Below, in pieces: positions 9,545-19,648 of a DNA stretch of 64,000 nt (within the stretch, counting starts at the first letter, position 1; the number at the start of each line of letters is the position of its first letter). The DNA is taken from contig CM077676.1 in NCBI GenBank assembly GCA_039707655.1, positions 377,336,114 to 377,400,113 on the forward strand. The letters are read 5' to 3'. Source of the DNA: Elymus sibiricus (taxonomy: Eukaryota; Streptophyta; Magnoliopsida; Poales; Poaceae). The translations under genes were made by a program, and so were the position numbers. The notes beneath the pieces were generated by a model. The model saw only the letters and a list, made by a program, of their open reading frames with translations. It was not told where the DNA came from and ran no database searches.

Positions 9545-12445
9545 GAGATGGTCGAGTTTGTACACGAAGTGCATCCAGTTTTTGCTGTAACCCTCTCAAC
9601 TTTTTAGCACATGCTATGTGGGTGAAATGATGATACCATGCCAAGTTTCAACCTTTTCAGAGTTCATTTGTAGTGCTTTTCAATTTCAGGGTCATTTAGC
9701 TCAAAAAAATCATTAAATGCATGAAAAATAGCAAATGAAGTTAGAAAGGTTTGAAATTTGAGGATGTGGCTTTGAATGGTGCATATTGAATGCACAAAAA
9801 GTCAGGAGTTGAAATAAGTTTAAAAAAATGAAATGCCGTTGTAACAGATGAGTTTTCGTCCGAAACCTTGATACTTCGAAAGAGATGGTCGAGTTTGTAC
9901 ACGAAGTGCACCCAGTTTTTGCCGTAACCCTCTAAACTTTTTAGCACATGATATGTGGGTGAAATGATGATACCATGCCAAGTTTCAACCTTTTCAGAGT
10001 TCATTTGTAGTGCTTTTCAATTTCAGGGTCATTTAGCTCAAAGAAATCATTAAATGCATGAAAAATAGCAGATGAAGTTAGAAAGGGTTGAAATTTGAGG
10101 ATGTGGCTTTGAATGGTGCATATTTAATGCACAAAAAGTCTGGAGTTGAAATAAGTTTAAAAAATGAAATGCCTTTGTAACAGATGAGTTTTCGTCCGAA
10201 ACCTTGATACTTCGAAGGAGATGGTCCAGTTTGTACACGAAGTGCATCCAGTTTTTGCCGTAACCCTCTCAACTTTTTAGCACATGCTATGTGGGTGAAA
10301 TGATGATACCATGCCAAGTTTCAACCTTTTCAGAGTTCATTTGTAGTGCTTTTCAATTTCAGGGTCATTTAGCTCAAAAAAATCATTAAATGCATGAAAA
10401 ATAGCAAATGAAGTTAGAAAGGGTTGAAATTTGATGATGTGGCTTTGAATGGTGCATATTGAATGCACAAAAAGTCTGGAGTTGAAATAAGTTTAAAAAA
10501 ATGAAATGCCTTTGTAACAGATGAGTTTTCGTCCGAAACCTTGATACTTCGAAGGAGATGGTCCAGTTTGTACACGAAGTGCATCCAGTTTTTGCCGTAA
10601 CCCTCTCAACTTTTAAGCACATGCTATGTGGGTGAAATGATGATACCATGCCAAGTTTCAACCTTTTCAGAGTTAATTTGTAGTGCTTTTCAATTTCAGG
10701 GTCATTTAGCTCAAAAAAATCATTAAATGCATGAAAAATAGCAAATGAAGTTAGAAAGGGTTGAAATTTGAGAATGTGACTTTGAATGGTGCATATTGAA
10801 TGCACAAAAAGTCTGGAGTTGAAATAAGTTTAAAAAAATGAAAGGCCTTTGTAACAGATGAGTTTTCGTCCGAAACCTTGATACTTCGAAGAAGATGGTC
10901 CAGTTTGTACACGAAGTGCATCCAGTTTTTGCCGTAACACTCTCAACTTTTTAGCACATGCTATGTGGGTGAAATGATGATACCATGCCAAGTTTCAACC
11001 TTTTCAGAGTTCATTTGTAGTGCTTTTCAATTTCAGGGTCATTTAGCTCAAAAAAATCATTAAATGCATGAAAAATAGCAAATGAAGTTAGAAAGGGTTG
11101 AAATTTAAGGATGTGGCTTTTAATGGTGCATATTGAATGCACAAAAAGTCTGGAGTTGAAATAAGTTTAAAAAAATGAAAGGCCTTCGTAACAGATGAGT
11201 TTTCGTCCAAAACCTTGATACTTCGAAGGAGATGGTCCAGTTTGTACACGAAGTGCATCCAGTTTTTGCCGTAACCCTCTCAACTTTTTATCACATGCTA
11301 TGTGGGTGAAATGATGATACCATGCCAAGTTTCAACCTTTTCAGAGTTCATTTGTAGTGCTTTTCAATTTCAGGGTCATTTAGCTCAAAAAAATCATTAA
11401 ATGCATGAAAAATAGCAAATGAAGTTAGAAAGGGTTGAAATTTGAGGATGTGGCTTTGAATGGTGCATATTGAATGCACAAAAAGTCTGGAGTTGAAATA
11501 AGTTTAAAAAAATGAAAGGTCTTTGTAACAGATGAGTTTTCGTCCGAAACCTTGATACTTCGAAGGAGATGGTCCAGTTTGTACACGAAGTGCATCCAGT
11601 TTTTGCCGTAACCCTCTCAAATTTTTAGCACATGCTATGTGGGTGAAATGATGATACCATGCCAAGTTTCAACCTTTTTAGAGTTCATTTGTAGTGCTTT
11701 TCAATTTCAGGGTCATTTAGCTCAAAAAAATCATTAAATGCATGAAAAATAGCAAATGAAGTTAGAAAGGGTTGAAATTTGAGGATGTGGCTTTGAATGG
11801 TGCATATTGAATGCACAAAAAGTCTGGAGTTGAAATAAGTTTAAAAAAAATGAAAGGCCTTTGTAACAGATGAGTTTTCGTCCGAAACCTTGATACTTCG
11901 AAGGAGATGGTCCAGTTTGTACACGAAGTGCATCTAGTTTTTGCCGTAACCCTCTCAACTTTTTAGCACATGCTATGTGGGTGAAATTATGGTACCATGC
12001 CAAGTTTCAACCTTTTCAGAGTTCATTTGTAGTGCTTTTCAATTTCAGGGTCATTTAGCTCAAAAAAATCATTAAATGCATGAAAAATAGAAAATGAAGT
12101 TAGAAAGGGTTGAAATTTGAGGATGTGACTTTGAATGGTGCATATTGAATGCACAAAAAGTCTGGAGTTGAAATAAGTTTAAAAAAATGAAAGGCCTTTC
12201 TAACAGATGAGTTTTCGTCCGAAACCTTGATACTTCGAAGGAGATGGTCCAGTTTGTACACGAAGTGCATCCAGTTTTTGCTGTAACCCTATCAACTTTT
12301 TAGCACATGCTATGTGGGTGAAATGATGATACCATGCCAAGTTTCAACCTTTTCAGAGTTCATTTGTACTGCTTTTCAATTTCAGGGTCATTTAGCTTAA
12401 AAAAATCATTAAATGCGTGAAAAATAACAAATGAATAAGTAAGGG
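9545..12445. repeat. 337-bp satellite array inside the CACTA, about 8.6 copies
   Basis: The landmark GTGCATCCAGTTTTTGC recurs at about 9571, 9908, 10244, 10581, 10918, 11255, 11592, 11930 and 12267, a period of 336-338 bp. Copies look more than 95% alike by eye. Minus-strand frames inside are interrupted at the same places in each copy, so it does not look coding. It separates the transposase from the second gene module. Confidence 0.95.
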
Positions 12446-12903
12446 TTGAAAATTAAAACTCCTCATGCTGACTAACAGAAACATAATATAATTTGGCAAA
12501 AGAATAACAAGAAAACATATAAACTAAAATATTTAAAACAAATGAAGGTATAAAACTAAAAGAGCTAAACAGAATCTGTTTTTGTTTAAAACACCTATTT
12601 AAAATAACCTAAAAATTACCAAATTGAACATACTGATAAAACACACTAATATTAAACAGCAGGAAAAAGAATCACTCAAAAATCTATTTTTAAACTAAAG
12701 TTATTCACAAACGAGTGATTCACACAAATTTCAAAGAATTCAAATTTAAACTATTCAAATTTGAAAACTACTGGCACTAACAGAAAGTTTATAATTTTTG
12801 TGACCTAAAGCAAAAAGATTCACTCAAAAACTCTAAATATTTGGCTGTAAGTAGAGACAAAAGAAAAAAAATAAAGCAAAAACAGAAAAAATGAAGAAAA
12901 AAA
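12446..12903. other. AT-rich spacer of the CACTA
   Basis: Highly A-rich sequence between the satellite and the internal TAGTCCCGG array. No gene or repeat unit is recognisable. Confidence 0.5.
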
Positions 12904-13100
12904 CCTTTAGTCCCGGTTGGCACAACCAGCCGGGACTAAAGGTCCTCCTCCCGCGCTTAATTTGGGCCCCGAAAACAGACCTTTAGTCCCGGCCCGTGGC
13001 AGTAACCGGGACTAAAGGCCAACCCTTTAGTCCCGGTTGCAGCCACGAACCGGGACTAAAGGTCCTTTAATCCCGGGTCGTGGATTCAAGCGGGACTAAA
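12904..13100. repeat. Internal subterminal-type TAGTCCCGG array
   Basis: Four or more copies of CTTTAGTCCCGG with matching CCGGGACTAAAGG form hairpins, as at the two ends of the element. No CACTA terminus accompanies them, so this is not simply the edge of another element. It lies directly upstream of a TATA-like sequence (TATATAAC at about 13109). Confidence 0.85.
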
Positions 13101-13106
13101 GGTGAA

Positions 13107-13116
13107 TCCTATATAA
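13107..13116 (+). promoter_or_regulatory. TATA box of the second CACTA transcription unit
   Basis: CCTATATAACTGAC sits just after the internal array, followed by a GC-rich leader (13140-13500) that resembles a 5' untranslated exon. The arrangement mirrors that at 4690-4972. Confidence 0.5.
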
Positions 13117-13499
13117 CTGACTTAGCGTTTTCCACTGCCCAGGAGACAGATCGAACACCACACGCCGCCAGGCCGCTCGTCTTCAACCTCCGACGCCAAA
13201 GATCGCCGACGCCGTCCCGCTCGCTCCGGCCCCTCCCCGAGCCCGCAGCCCGCTGCATCTTCCTCGACCACGGGAGCGAGCGAAGAGCTCCACAGCGCCC
13301 GCACCATCGTCTTCCTCCTCGCCGGTCGCCGCCACTGCCTCGACCTCGCCCTCGAGCACCGACGCGTCCACGACCTCCCTGAGCCCTCCCCGAGCTCGCG
13401 ACGACCTCGCTGTGAGCCCCCCTTGTCTTCCCCCGCTCTCCCCTGGCCCGTGCACGGCCTCTAACTACCCCCCCGCACACCCCGAGCTCGGCCGCCGCC

Positions 13500-14110
13500 A
13501 TGGACGACCTCGCGATGTGATGATCTAATTTTTTTGTATGTGATGTGATGCAAAATGGATTGATGTTATGATGTGATGATGTGATGTGATGATAATTGTG
13601 ATGCAAAAATGCAAAAAAAAATTAACAAGAATGCAAGAATGCAAGAAATGCAAATGTATGATGTGATGATCTAATTTAACAAGAATGCAAGAAATGCAAA
13701 TGGATTGATGTTATGAAGTATGGATAATGTGTCAATGTTGTATGTGATGTGATGATCTATTTTTTTTTCACTCGATGGAATTTGCAGGCCGGTGAGCATG
13801 GATGTGATGTGATGATCTAATTTTTTTTCATGTTTTTTTTTCAGTTTCTTGCTACTGTTAACTACTGTTTGTTAGGTGGATGGATGCATGGATGAATTTG
13901 TGTTAGATGGATGCATGGATGTTGTTAGATTCATAGATGGATGGAATGTTGGTCAAATTTTTGGAGCTATTTTTCTCATGCGAATATGTAGTAAATAATT
14001 GATGATGAAGCTTATTTTGCAATTTGAGATGTTGTTAAAAGCTATATGATATGTGATGGTCTAAATTTTTAAATCGGTACAATTTACAGATTTGTGGTGT
14101 TGCATCTCCG
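13500..14110. other. Leader intron with GATGTGATGATCTAAT repeats
   Basis: Low-complexity DNA in which TGATGTGATGATCTA followed by T-runs occurs at about 13517, 13660, 13744 and 13805, plus repeated AACAAGAATGCAAGAAATGC. It is probably intronic to the second CACTA unit. Confidence 0.5.
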
Positions 14111-14337
14111 ACGAGTGTTTATCGATGTCGGAGCTGTTGGTCCCCGATCTTCCCTCCGCTGATCAACTACTTCCTCTACAGCCGAGGGTGAGCTACGAAT
14201 CCCCCTTCACCTCCTCATCTTTTTTTTGTCACTAGATTTCAAAAATGTGAATCGTGTATTTGATAGGTGTATAAAAAATATAGAGATGTGGTGAGAGAAA
14301 AAAAATATAGAAATCGTGTATTTGTTTTCATAGGAAT

Positions 14338-14757
14338 TTGTTCTCGGCGACGATGCCCAGCCCGCATCCTCGTCGTCGACTCGACGGCGACAACCAGTTT
14401 GAGAGGCGCCATGGCCGGGACTGGGCTCCGCCGGGCTGGCACTGGGAGGTGCTACCTTCCGGGGCGCGCAGCTTGGTGAGGAATCGGGGTCTCATCGTCG
14501 ACCCGGAGCTTCTTTGGTGGCGGTCGCGTGGGCCATTATCGGTGCAGAGGGAGCCGGCCCCCGAGAGGGTGGTACGTCGCCATGTCAGGGAGGAGGACGA
14601 GCACGTCCGTCGCTACATGGTTGCGTTGGACGACAGCTTCTCCAATACCTGGCAGTTTCTTCAGGGATCTCACCCGAGCTATGATCCTGTGATGGTTCCT
14701 TCTCTTTGGGTGTTCACCGCCCGCGGCTCAGGAACCGGGAGTCGACGTCCAGTTTGA
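14338..14757 (+). CDS. Probable exon of the second CACTA unit, unknown protein
   Basis: A 139-residue frame starts just after a TTTTCATAG acceptor at 14333. It shows GRDWAPPGWHWEVLPSGARS, WWRSRGPLSVQREPAPERVV and YMVALDDSFSNTWQFL, a non-random composition that looks like a genuine decayed coding exon of the element. A possible start exon (14125-14187, MSELLVPDLPSADQLLPLQP, ending in a GTGAGC donor) would join in a different phase, so either the join is wrong or a small indel exists. The function is unknown. The stretch 14760-15040 downstream repeats TTATTCGAGATGTATTAGTG several times. Confidence 0.4.
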   Translation: MFSATMPSPHPRRRLDGDNQFERRHGRDWAPPGWHWEVLPSGARSLVRNRGLIVDPELLWWRSRGPLSVQREPAPERVVRRHVREEDEHVRRYMVALDDSFSNTWQFLQGSHPSYDPVMVPSLWVFTARGSGTGSRRPV

Positions 14758-15275
14758 TTGGCCAAGATGTTTAGTGATATTATGTGATATTATTGTTGCA
14801 TTAACTGGATTATTCGAGATGTATTAGTGACGGAGGAACCGCGAGTCAACTGGATTATTCGATAATATTCGAGCTGTATTAGTGATGTTATATGATAATA
14901 TTCGAGATGTATTAGTGATAATATTCGATAATATTCGATGATGCATTAACTGGATTATTCGAAATGTATTAGTTTTTGCTTATTGAATGCATTCTAGTTT
15001 GAATACTAAATTGTTTTATCTTTCTTATGGATTAGTTAAGCTATGGACTATAGCGGCAGAGACGACCATGATCAAGAGGATATCATGTTCGACATGATAC
15101 GCTCCCAAAACCCAGAGATTGAACCAGATGACGGCTCACAATATCTGAACGAGTCCGGTGAGGGAATTGATGAAGAACCAATAGACGAAGGGCACACAAA
15201 CAATGATGGCGAAGGAAATGTTCTTCAATTAACAAAGTCCGACGAGGTATATATATATATATATATATATGGTGG

Positions 15276-18141
15276 GTCTATTCTGCCAACACCTTAAGAC
15301 CTTATTCTACCAACACTTCGCTTATTCTGCCAACACCCACCGAGTCAACCTCCCACCACCGGCTACCTACCCCCACCCCACCTTCTACCCCGCAGCACCC
15401 CGTCTCCCACTTCCCCAACCCCGACCACTATGGCGGCCACCCCACCCCCGGCGACCTCCTACAGCTGCCACCCGGCGCCGGCGCCGGCCCGTCCCGGATC
15501 CCCTCCACCCATCCCCGCTATCTTTCCCCGGTGTCGCGGCAGCCCCACATCCGCGCTACTACGGCGACCTCGTGCCCCGACACGGCGAGCGCGCCGCCAC
15601 CCACGAGCCTCCCTGCGCGACGCCGACGCTCCTCTCCAACTCCCTGCGCGACGCCGGCGCTCCTCACCACCTCCCTGCGCGGCCGCCGGTGGGGACGGAC
15701 TATCGCCTGCATCCGAGCGCGCGACGGCCTCGCCGTGTGGTTCCCCGCGGGCGCCTGCGTCGGGATCCCTGCTAGCCACGGCGGCCTCCTCGCCGCGCCC
15801 CGCCCCATGCTGCCCCAGCCACCCACCCTTGTCGCCTCCTCCCATGGCGGTCGCCCCCGGCGTCAACGACGGGGATCCATTCCCCTGCTCGCGCACCACC
15901 AACAACCCTAGATCCAGCCGCGCGCCGCCATTGTTTTCTGCAGCCGATCTGGTTGATGGTCTCCCACCAGCGATCCCCCTATGCAGTTCGCTTTTGCCTT
16001 CCCGGTGCGCAGGGCCCAGCCACCCACGACATGCAGTACAGACGGCAACGCCGTGCAGTTCGCCGCGCTAATCCCATCCATGGTTGTTGCTGTTCAGAAG
16101 CATTTTCTAGTGTTTTCAGAAGAAAAAAATCATGAGTTGTTTGGATGTAGTGCAGTTCAGAAGCTTCCGTTGATTGATTTTTCAAGTGGATGTGGTCTCC
16201 TGTGTCGATATTCTAGCGGCCATGTCGCATCCGCCTCAGCTGCTCGCCGGCGCCGACGAGATTCGTGCAATTCTGTGAAGTGTGTAGGAAAAAAGTTTAG
16301 TTTTGGCCGCCGACTAGCTCATGCTTAATTCGCTGGGGTTATAATGTGCAGGTTGGCAGCCCCAGATCCATCACGAGTCCATTTTTTTATGTAATTATTG
16401 TTTACAGGTTGTTTGTACTAGTTTCCAGGCCTCACATTTTTCATCCGGACTCCCTTTTCTCGTTTCATATGTGTGCACTGTGCAGCTCATTTCGTCCACG
16501 CCCGCGGTTCAGTTCTTTTCTAGAAAAACATTAGCTCCAACACCGATGTTTTTGCAGCTCAATATTGGCAGTATAGCGGTGATTTTTTTGGGAGTAATTT
16601 TGCAGTTCACTCGCTTTGGCGAGCGGTTCGGCGGGTACTTCCCGTGCAGTGCGGCATGTGTGTTCGTGCAGTGCAGAAACATCGGCGTTGTATGTCGGCG
16701 GCAGGAGACAAAGTGGACTGCACCCCCATGAAAAATGCAGCTCAGTTTGTCCTGGTATAGAGAATTTTTGTTTTTTTGAGAGGTTCGCTCCTCTGTCCTA
16801 TGCAGTTCTTTTTGTTTTGAGAAAAGTAACATGCGAAAAAATGCAGATCCAGAAATGAAAATAACATTGCAACAAGTTCACTTCCTTTTATTTCTGCCTT
16901 GCGGTTCGCTTCCTCCGACCGAACAATGCAGTTCTCTAGCCTCGATCATGTAGTCCTCATGCAAATTTTAAAAAGCTAGAAAAAAGAAAAAAAATGCGGT
17001 TCACTTGCCCGTTTGATGCAGTGCGGTCTTCCATCTGAAGCAGTGCGGTTCGCCTTCTGATGTTGTTCATCTCGTAAGTGTGAGAAAAATGTGACGGAAA
17101 CGGAAAATAAAAATAATGCGGTTCACTACTCGATAGTGTTGCGGTTCACTTATGCCCGAATTGAAGCTTAGTTCACTTCCTCTCCTGGAAAAAATTACGT
17201 CCGACAAAAAGATAATCATGCAGCTCGCTTGCCCATCTAATGCAGTGCGGCTTTTAGTATGAAGCAGTGCGGTTTTCTGTATGAGGAAGTTCACTCGTCG
17301 ATTTTGCTGTCGCGAAAAACAAAGTGTCCGCATTTCAGTAAAATCAAAACTGCTCCTAAACCGAAAGGAATTAGAGAGAGTGTTCTACATGAAAAAGTTG
17401 CGCCTCGTCGATATCTTTCCAACGGCGTATCATTTGCATCAATCCGACGAGCGGTTTGGAAAAAATCATGAAAAAACGCCCGCTGCCACTCGTCGTCCGC
17501 CGCACCATTTTCAAAATTAAATTAAAACCGTAAGGAATCTCAAAATAATTTCTACATATGAAAGTTGCGCCTCTTCCATAGCTTTCCAACGGAGTATCAC
17601 ACGCTTCGTTTCGACAAACGGTTAAAAAACTAGACCGAAAACAGTACCGAAAAATTGAAAAACAAAATTTCTGTGTTTGAGTAATTTTGAAACTGCTTTT
17701 AAACCGTAAGGAATTAGAGAAAGTAATATATATGAAAAAGTTGCGCCCCAATGATATCTTTCCAACGGCGTATCATTTGCTTCATTCCGACTAGCGGTTT
17801 GTGAAAAAACGAGAAAAAACGTTTGCTGCCACTCGTCGGACGCCCACCGTTTTCGAAACTGCTCCTAAACCGCGAGGAATCTCAAAAAAAATTAAACATT
17901 GCGAAGTTGCGCCTAATCCATAGCTTTCCAACGGTATATTACACGCCTCATTTTGAGAAACGGTTTAAAAATTGGATAAAAAACAGTACCGAAAAACACC
18001 GCGTACAGTTTTTTCGACGAGAAGTTCACTCGTCTCGGTACTGCAGTGCGCTTGCTTCAGAAAGTGCAGTGTACTCGCGTTCGGCGTGCAGTTCTGAAGT
18101 GTTGGCAGAATAACTATTTTGCCAATATTGGCAGAATAGAC
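15276..18141. mobile_element. Element with GTCTATTCTGCCAA inverted ends in a CACTA intron
   Basis: The left end GTCTATTCTGCCAACACC (15276) and the inverse at 18141 bound 2.9 kb inserted into a TA microsatellite of the intron. ATTCTGCCAACAC or a close variant occurs three times at the left and twice inverted at the right. Contents: a GC-rich low-complexity block (15360-15960), a zone with many TGCAGTTC / TGCAGTGCGG motifs (15980-17290, 18030-18100), and a 345-bp two-part tandem repeat (17340-18000). No transposase is seen. The family is not identified; the target duplication is masked by TA repeats. Confidence 0.7.
17340..18000. repeat. Two-part 345-bp tandem repeat
   Basis: Blocks ATCTTTCCAACGGCGTATCA (17412, 17756) alternate with ATAGCTTTCCAACGG-type blocks (17574, 17920). 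Two diverged half-units of about 165-180 bp form a 344-346-bp higher-order unit. Shared marks per half-unit are AAACCG, AGTTGCGCCTC, CTTTCCAACGG and AGCGGTTT / AACGGTT. Confidence 0.8.
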
Positions 18142-18159
18142 GGGCTGTGTATATATATA

Positions 18160-19648
18160 TAAAGTATATTTTTCGTCCCTTAATTCTTTCGAAAGTATAG
18201 AAATAGTCCCTCAACTCAAAAACCAGGAAAATCTAGTCCCTCAATTGTCAAAACAGGATACTTTTCGTCCGTCTGCTCACTCCAGGTGGTTTTGAGCTGA
18301 CGTGGACCCGGTATTGTCCTTTGACCTCGCCACGTCAGCATCATGTCAAACACACGGGTGAATCTGTCCTGCCCCCGTGACGCGCTTCCTTCACCAGGAC
18401 GAGGCCAGCGAGCCACCACACCAGCCTTCGCCAGGACGCGGCCAGCGAGCCACCGCACCTGTCCCCCCACCACTACCTCCTCGCTGGTCTTTCCCTCGTC
18501 TCCTCCCACCTGTTGAAGCATATATTCAGGTCCCACTGCCGCCACGTGATTATCTTCATCCCGTTGCTCTTTGTAACAACCTAGCCTAATCTTCAGCGCT
18601 ATTATCGCATCGGAATGTACATGGTTAGTGGAGGCTAGCTCGAGAGTTAGTTGAGTTAGTGGCTGCGCCTGCGTGTGCATATCTCTGTATAGATGTACAC
18701 TTCCATGACTCTCTGTTTAAATATAGAAGCATTCAATCCATCTGGTGTTCTCACTTTCTACACTACCATGACCGCGTCGGAGCCTGAGGCCAAGCGCACG
18801 AAGGAGGCGAGTTCAGAGACAGAGGCAAGTTCCCGACAGCAGGCTTGAGCTCGCTGACGAGTTGGCATTTCGTTGAACAGTTTGCATGCGCGTTCTCCTT
18901 CTTGTCTCCCGTTGTGCCTGCTGTACCATGCCACAACCGAGCATCATGAGCCGCCACCATCGGTGGCCCTGCTAGCTACGACATGTCGTCGAGCCCGTGT
19001 CACGCACTGCCAAACGCGCCGCTCCAAGCCGTTGTGTGCCTCAGCGCCGCTGGACGTGCGCACAGCCCGACACACCTCGCCGAGCTGTAGCTACCTGGTC
19101 ACCGCACAAGCTCCTCCGCACCAGCACCAGTGACACGAGAATGCTGCCCATGCAGGCGATGAAGGCGACATTCGTGCCGTTTTGGAGCTCCCCTGCGGGA
19201 ACCTGGAGCACTTGGCCGAGCACCAGCACCAGCGTCCTTCCGTCCTTCTAAAGAAGTTGAACACACCCATGTGCACCGCTGTGCCTGCTGCACGACGTCT
19301 CACCGCCGTGGCGGGCTACCCTACAAGGCACCACACGCGCCGCTGGCAGCGCACACAACCCTGCGTCCATCGCTGTGGTGGAGTCCAACGTGCCGTGCGT
19401 GTCAACGCCTTCTTCAAAGTAGTGGCGGCGTGCAAGCAGGAGATGCAGCGGCGGTGACTGGTTCTGTATGAGGTGGTGAGGTCAGCAGTCAATACCGGGT
19501 CCACGTCAGCTCAAAACCACCTAGAGTGAGCCGAGGGACCAAAAGTATCCGGTTTTGATAATTGAGGGACTAGGTTTTTCTGGTTTTTGAGTTGAGGGAT
19601 TATTTCTATACTTTCAAAAGAATTGAGGGACGAAAAATATACTTTATA
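18160..19648. mobile_element. Element with about 165-bp inverted ends, Mutator-like
   Basis: 18162-18325 (AAGTATATTTTTCGTCCCTT onward, through GTGGTTTTGAGCTGACGTGG) matches the inverse of 19490-19648. It is inserted in TA repeats, so the duplication length is ambiguous. Long inverted ends without a transposase resemble a non-autonomous Mutator-like element. The interior (18326-19489) is moderately GC rich; its open frames on both strands match nothing I recognise. Confidence 0.72.

Noticed and set aside
9741..12003. Minus-strand frames of 65-139 codons inside the satellite
   Set aside because: The same short frame recurs with stops in every 337-bp copy, as expected from a repeat rather than a gene.
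13109..13606. Overlapping frames on both strands (up to 165 codons)
   Set aside because: GC-rich leader of the second CACTA unit; low-complexity Arg/Gly/Pro products with no domain.
15430..16071. 213-codon Pro/Arg/Ser-rich frame
   Set aside because: Low-complexity product, equally long frames on the opposite strand, inside a transposable element.
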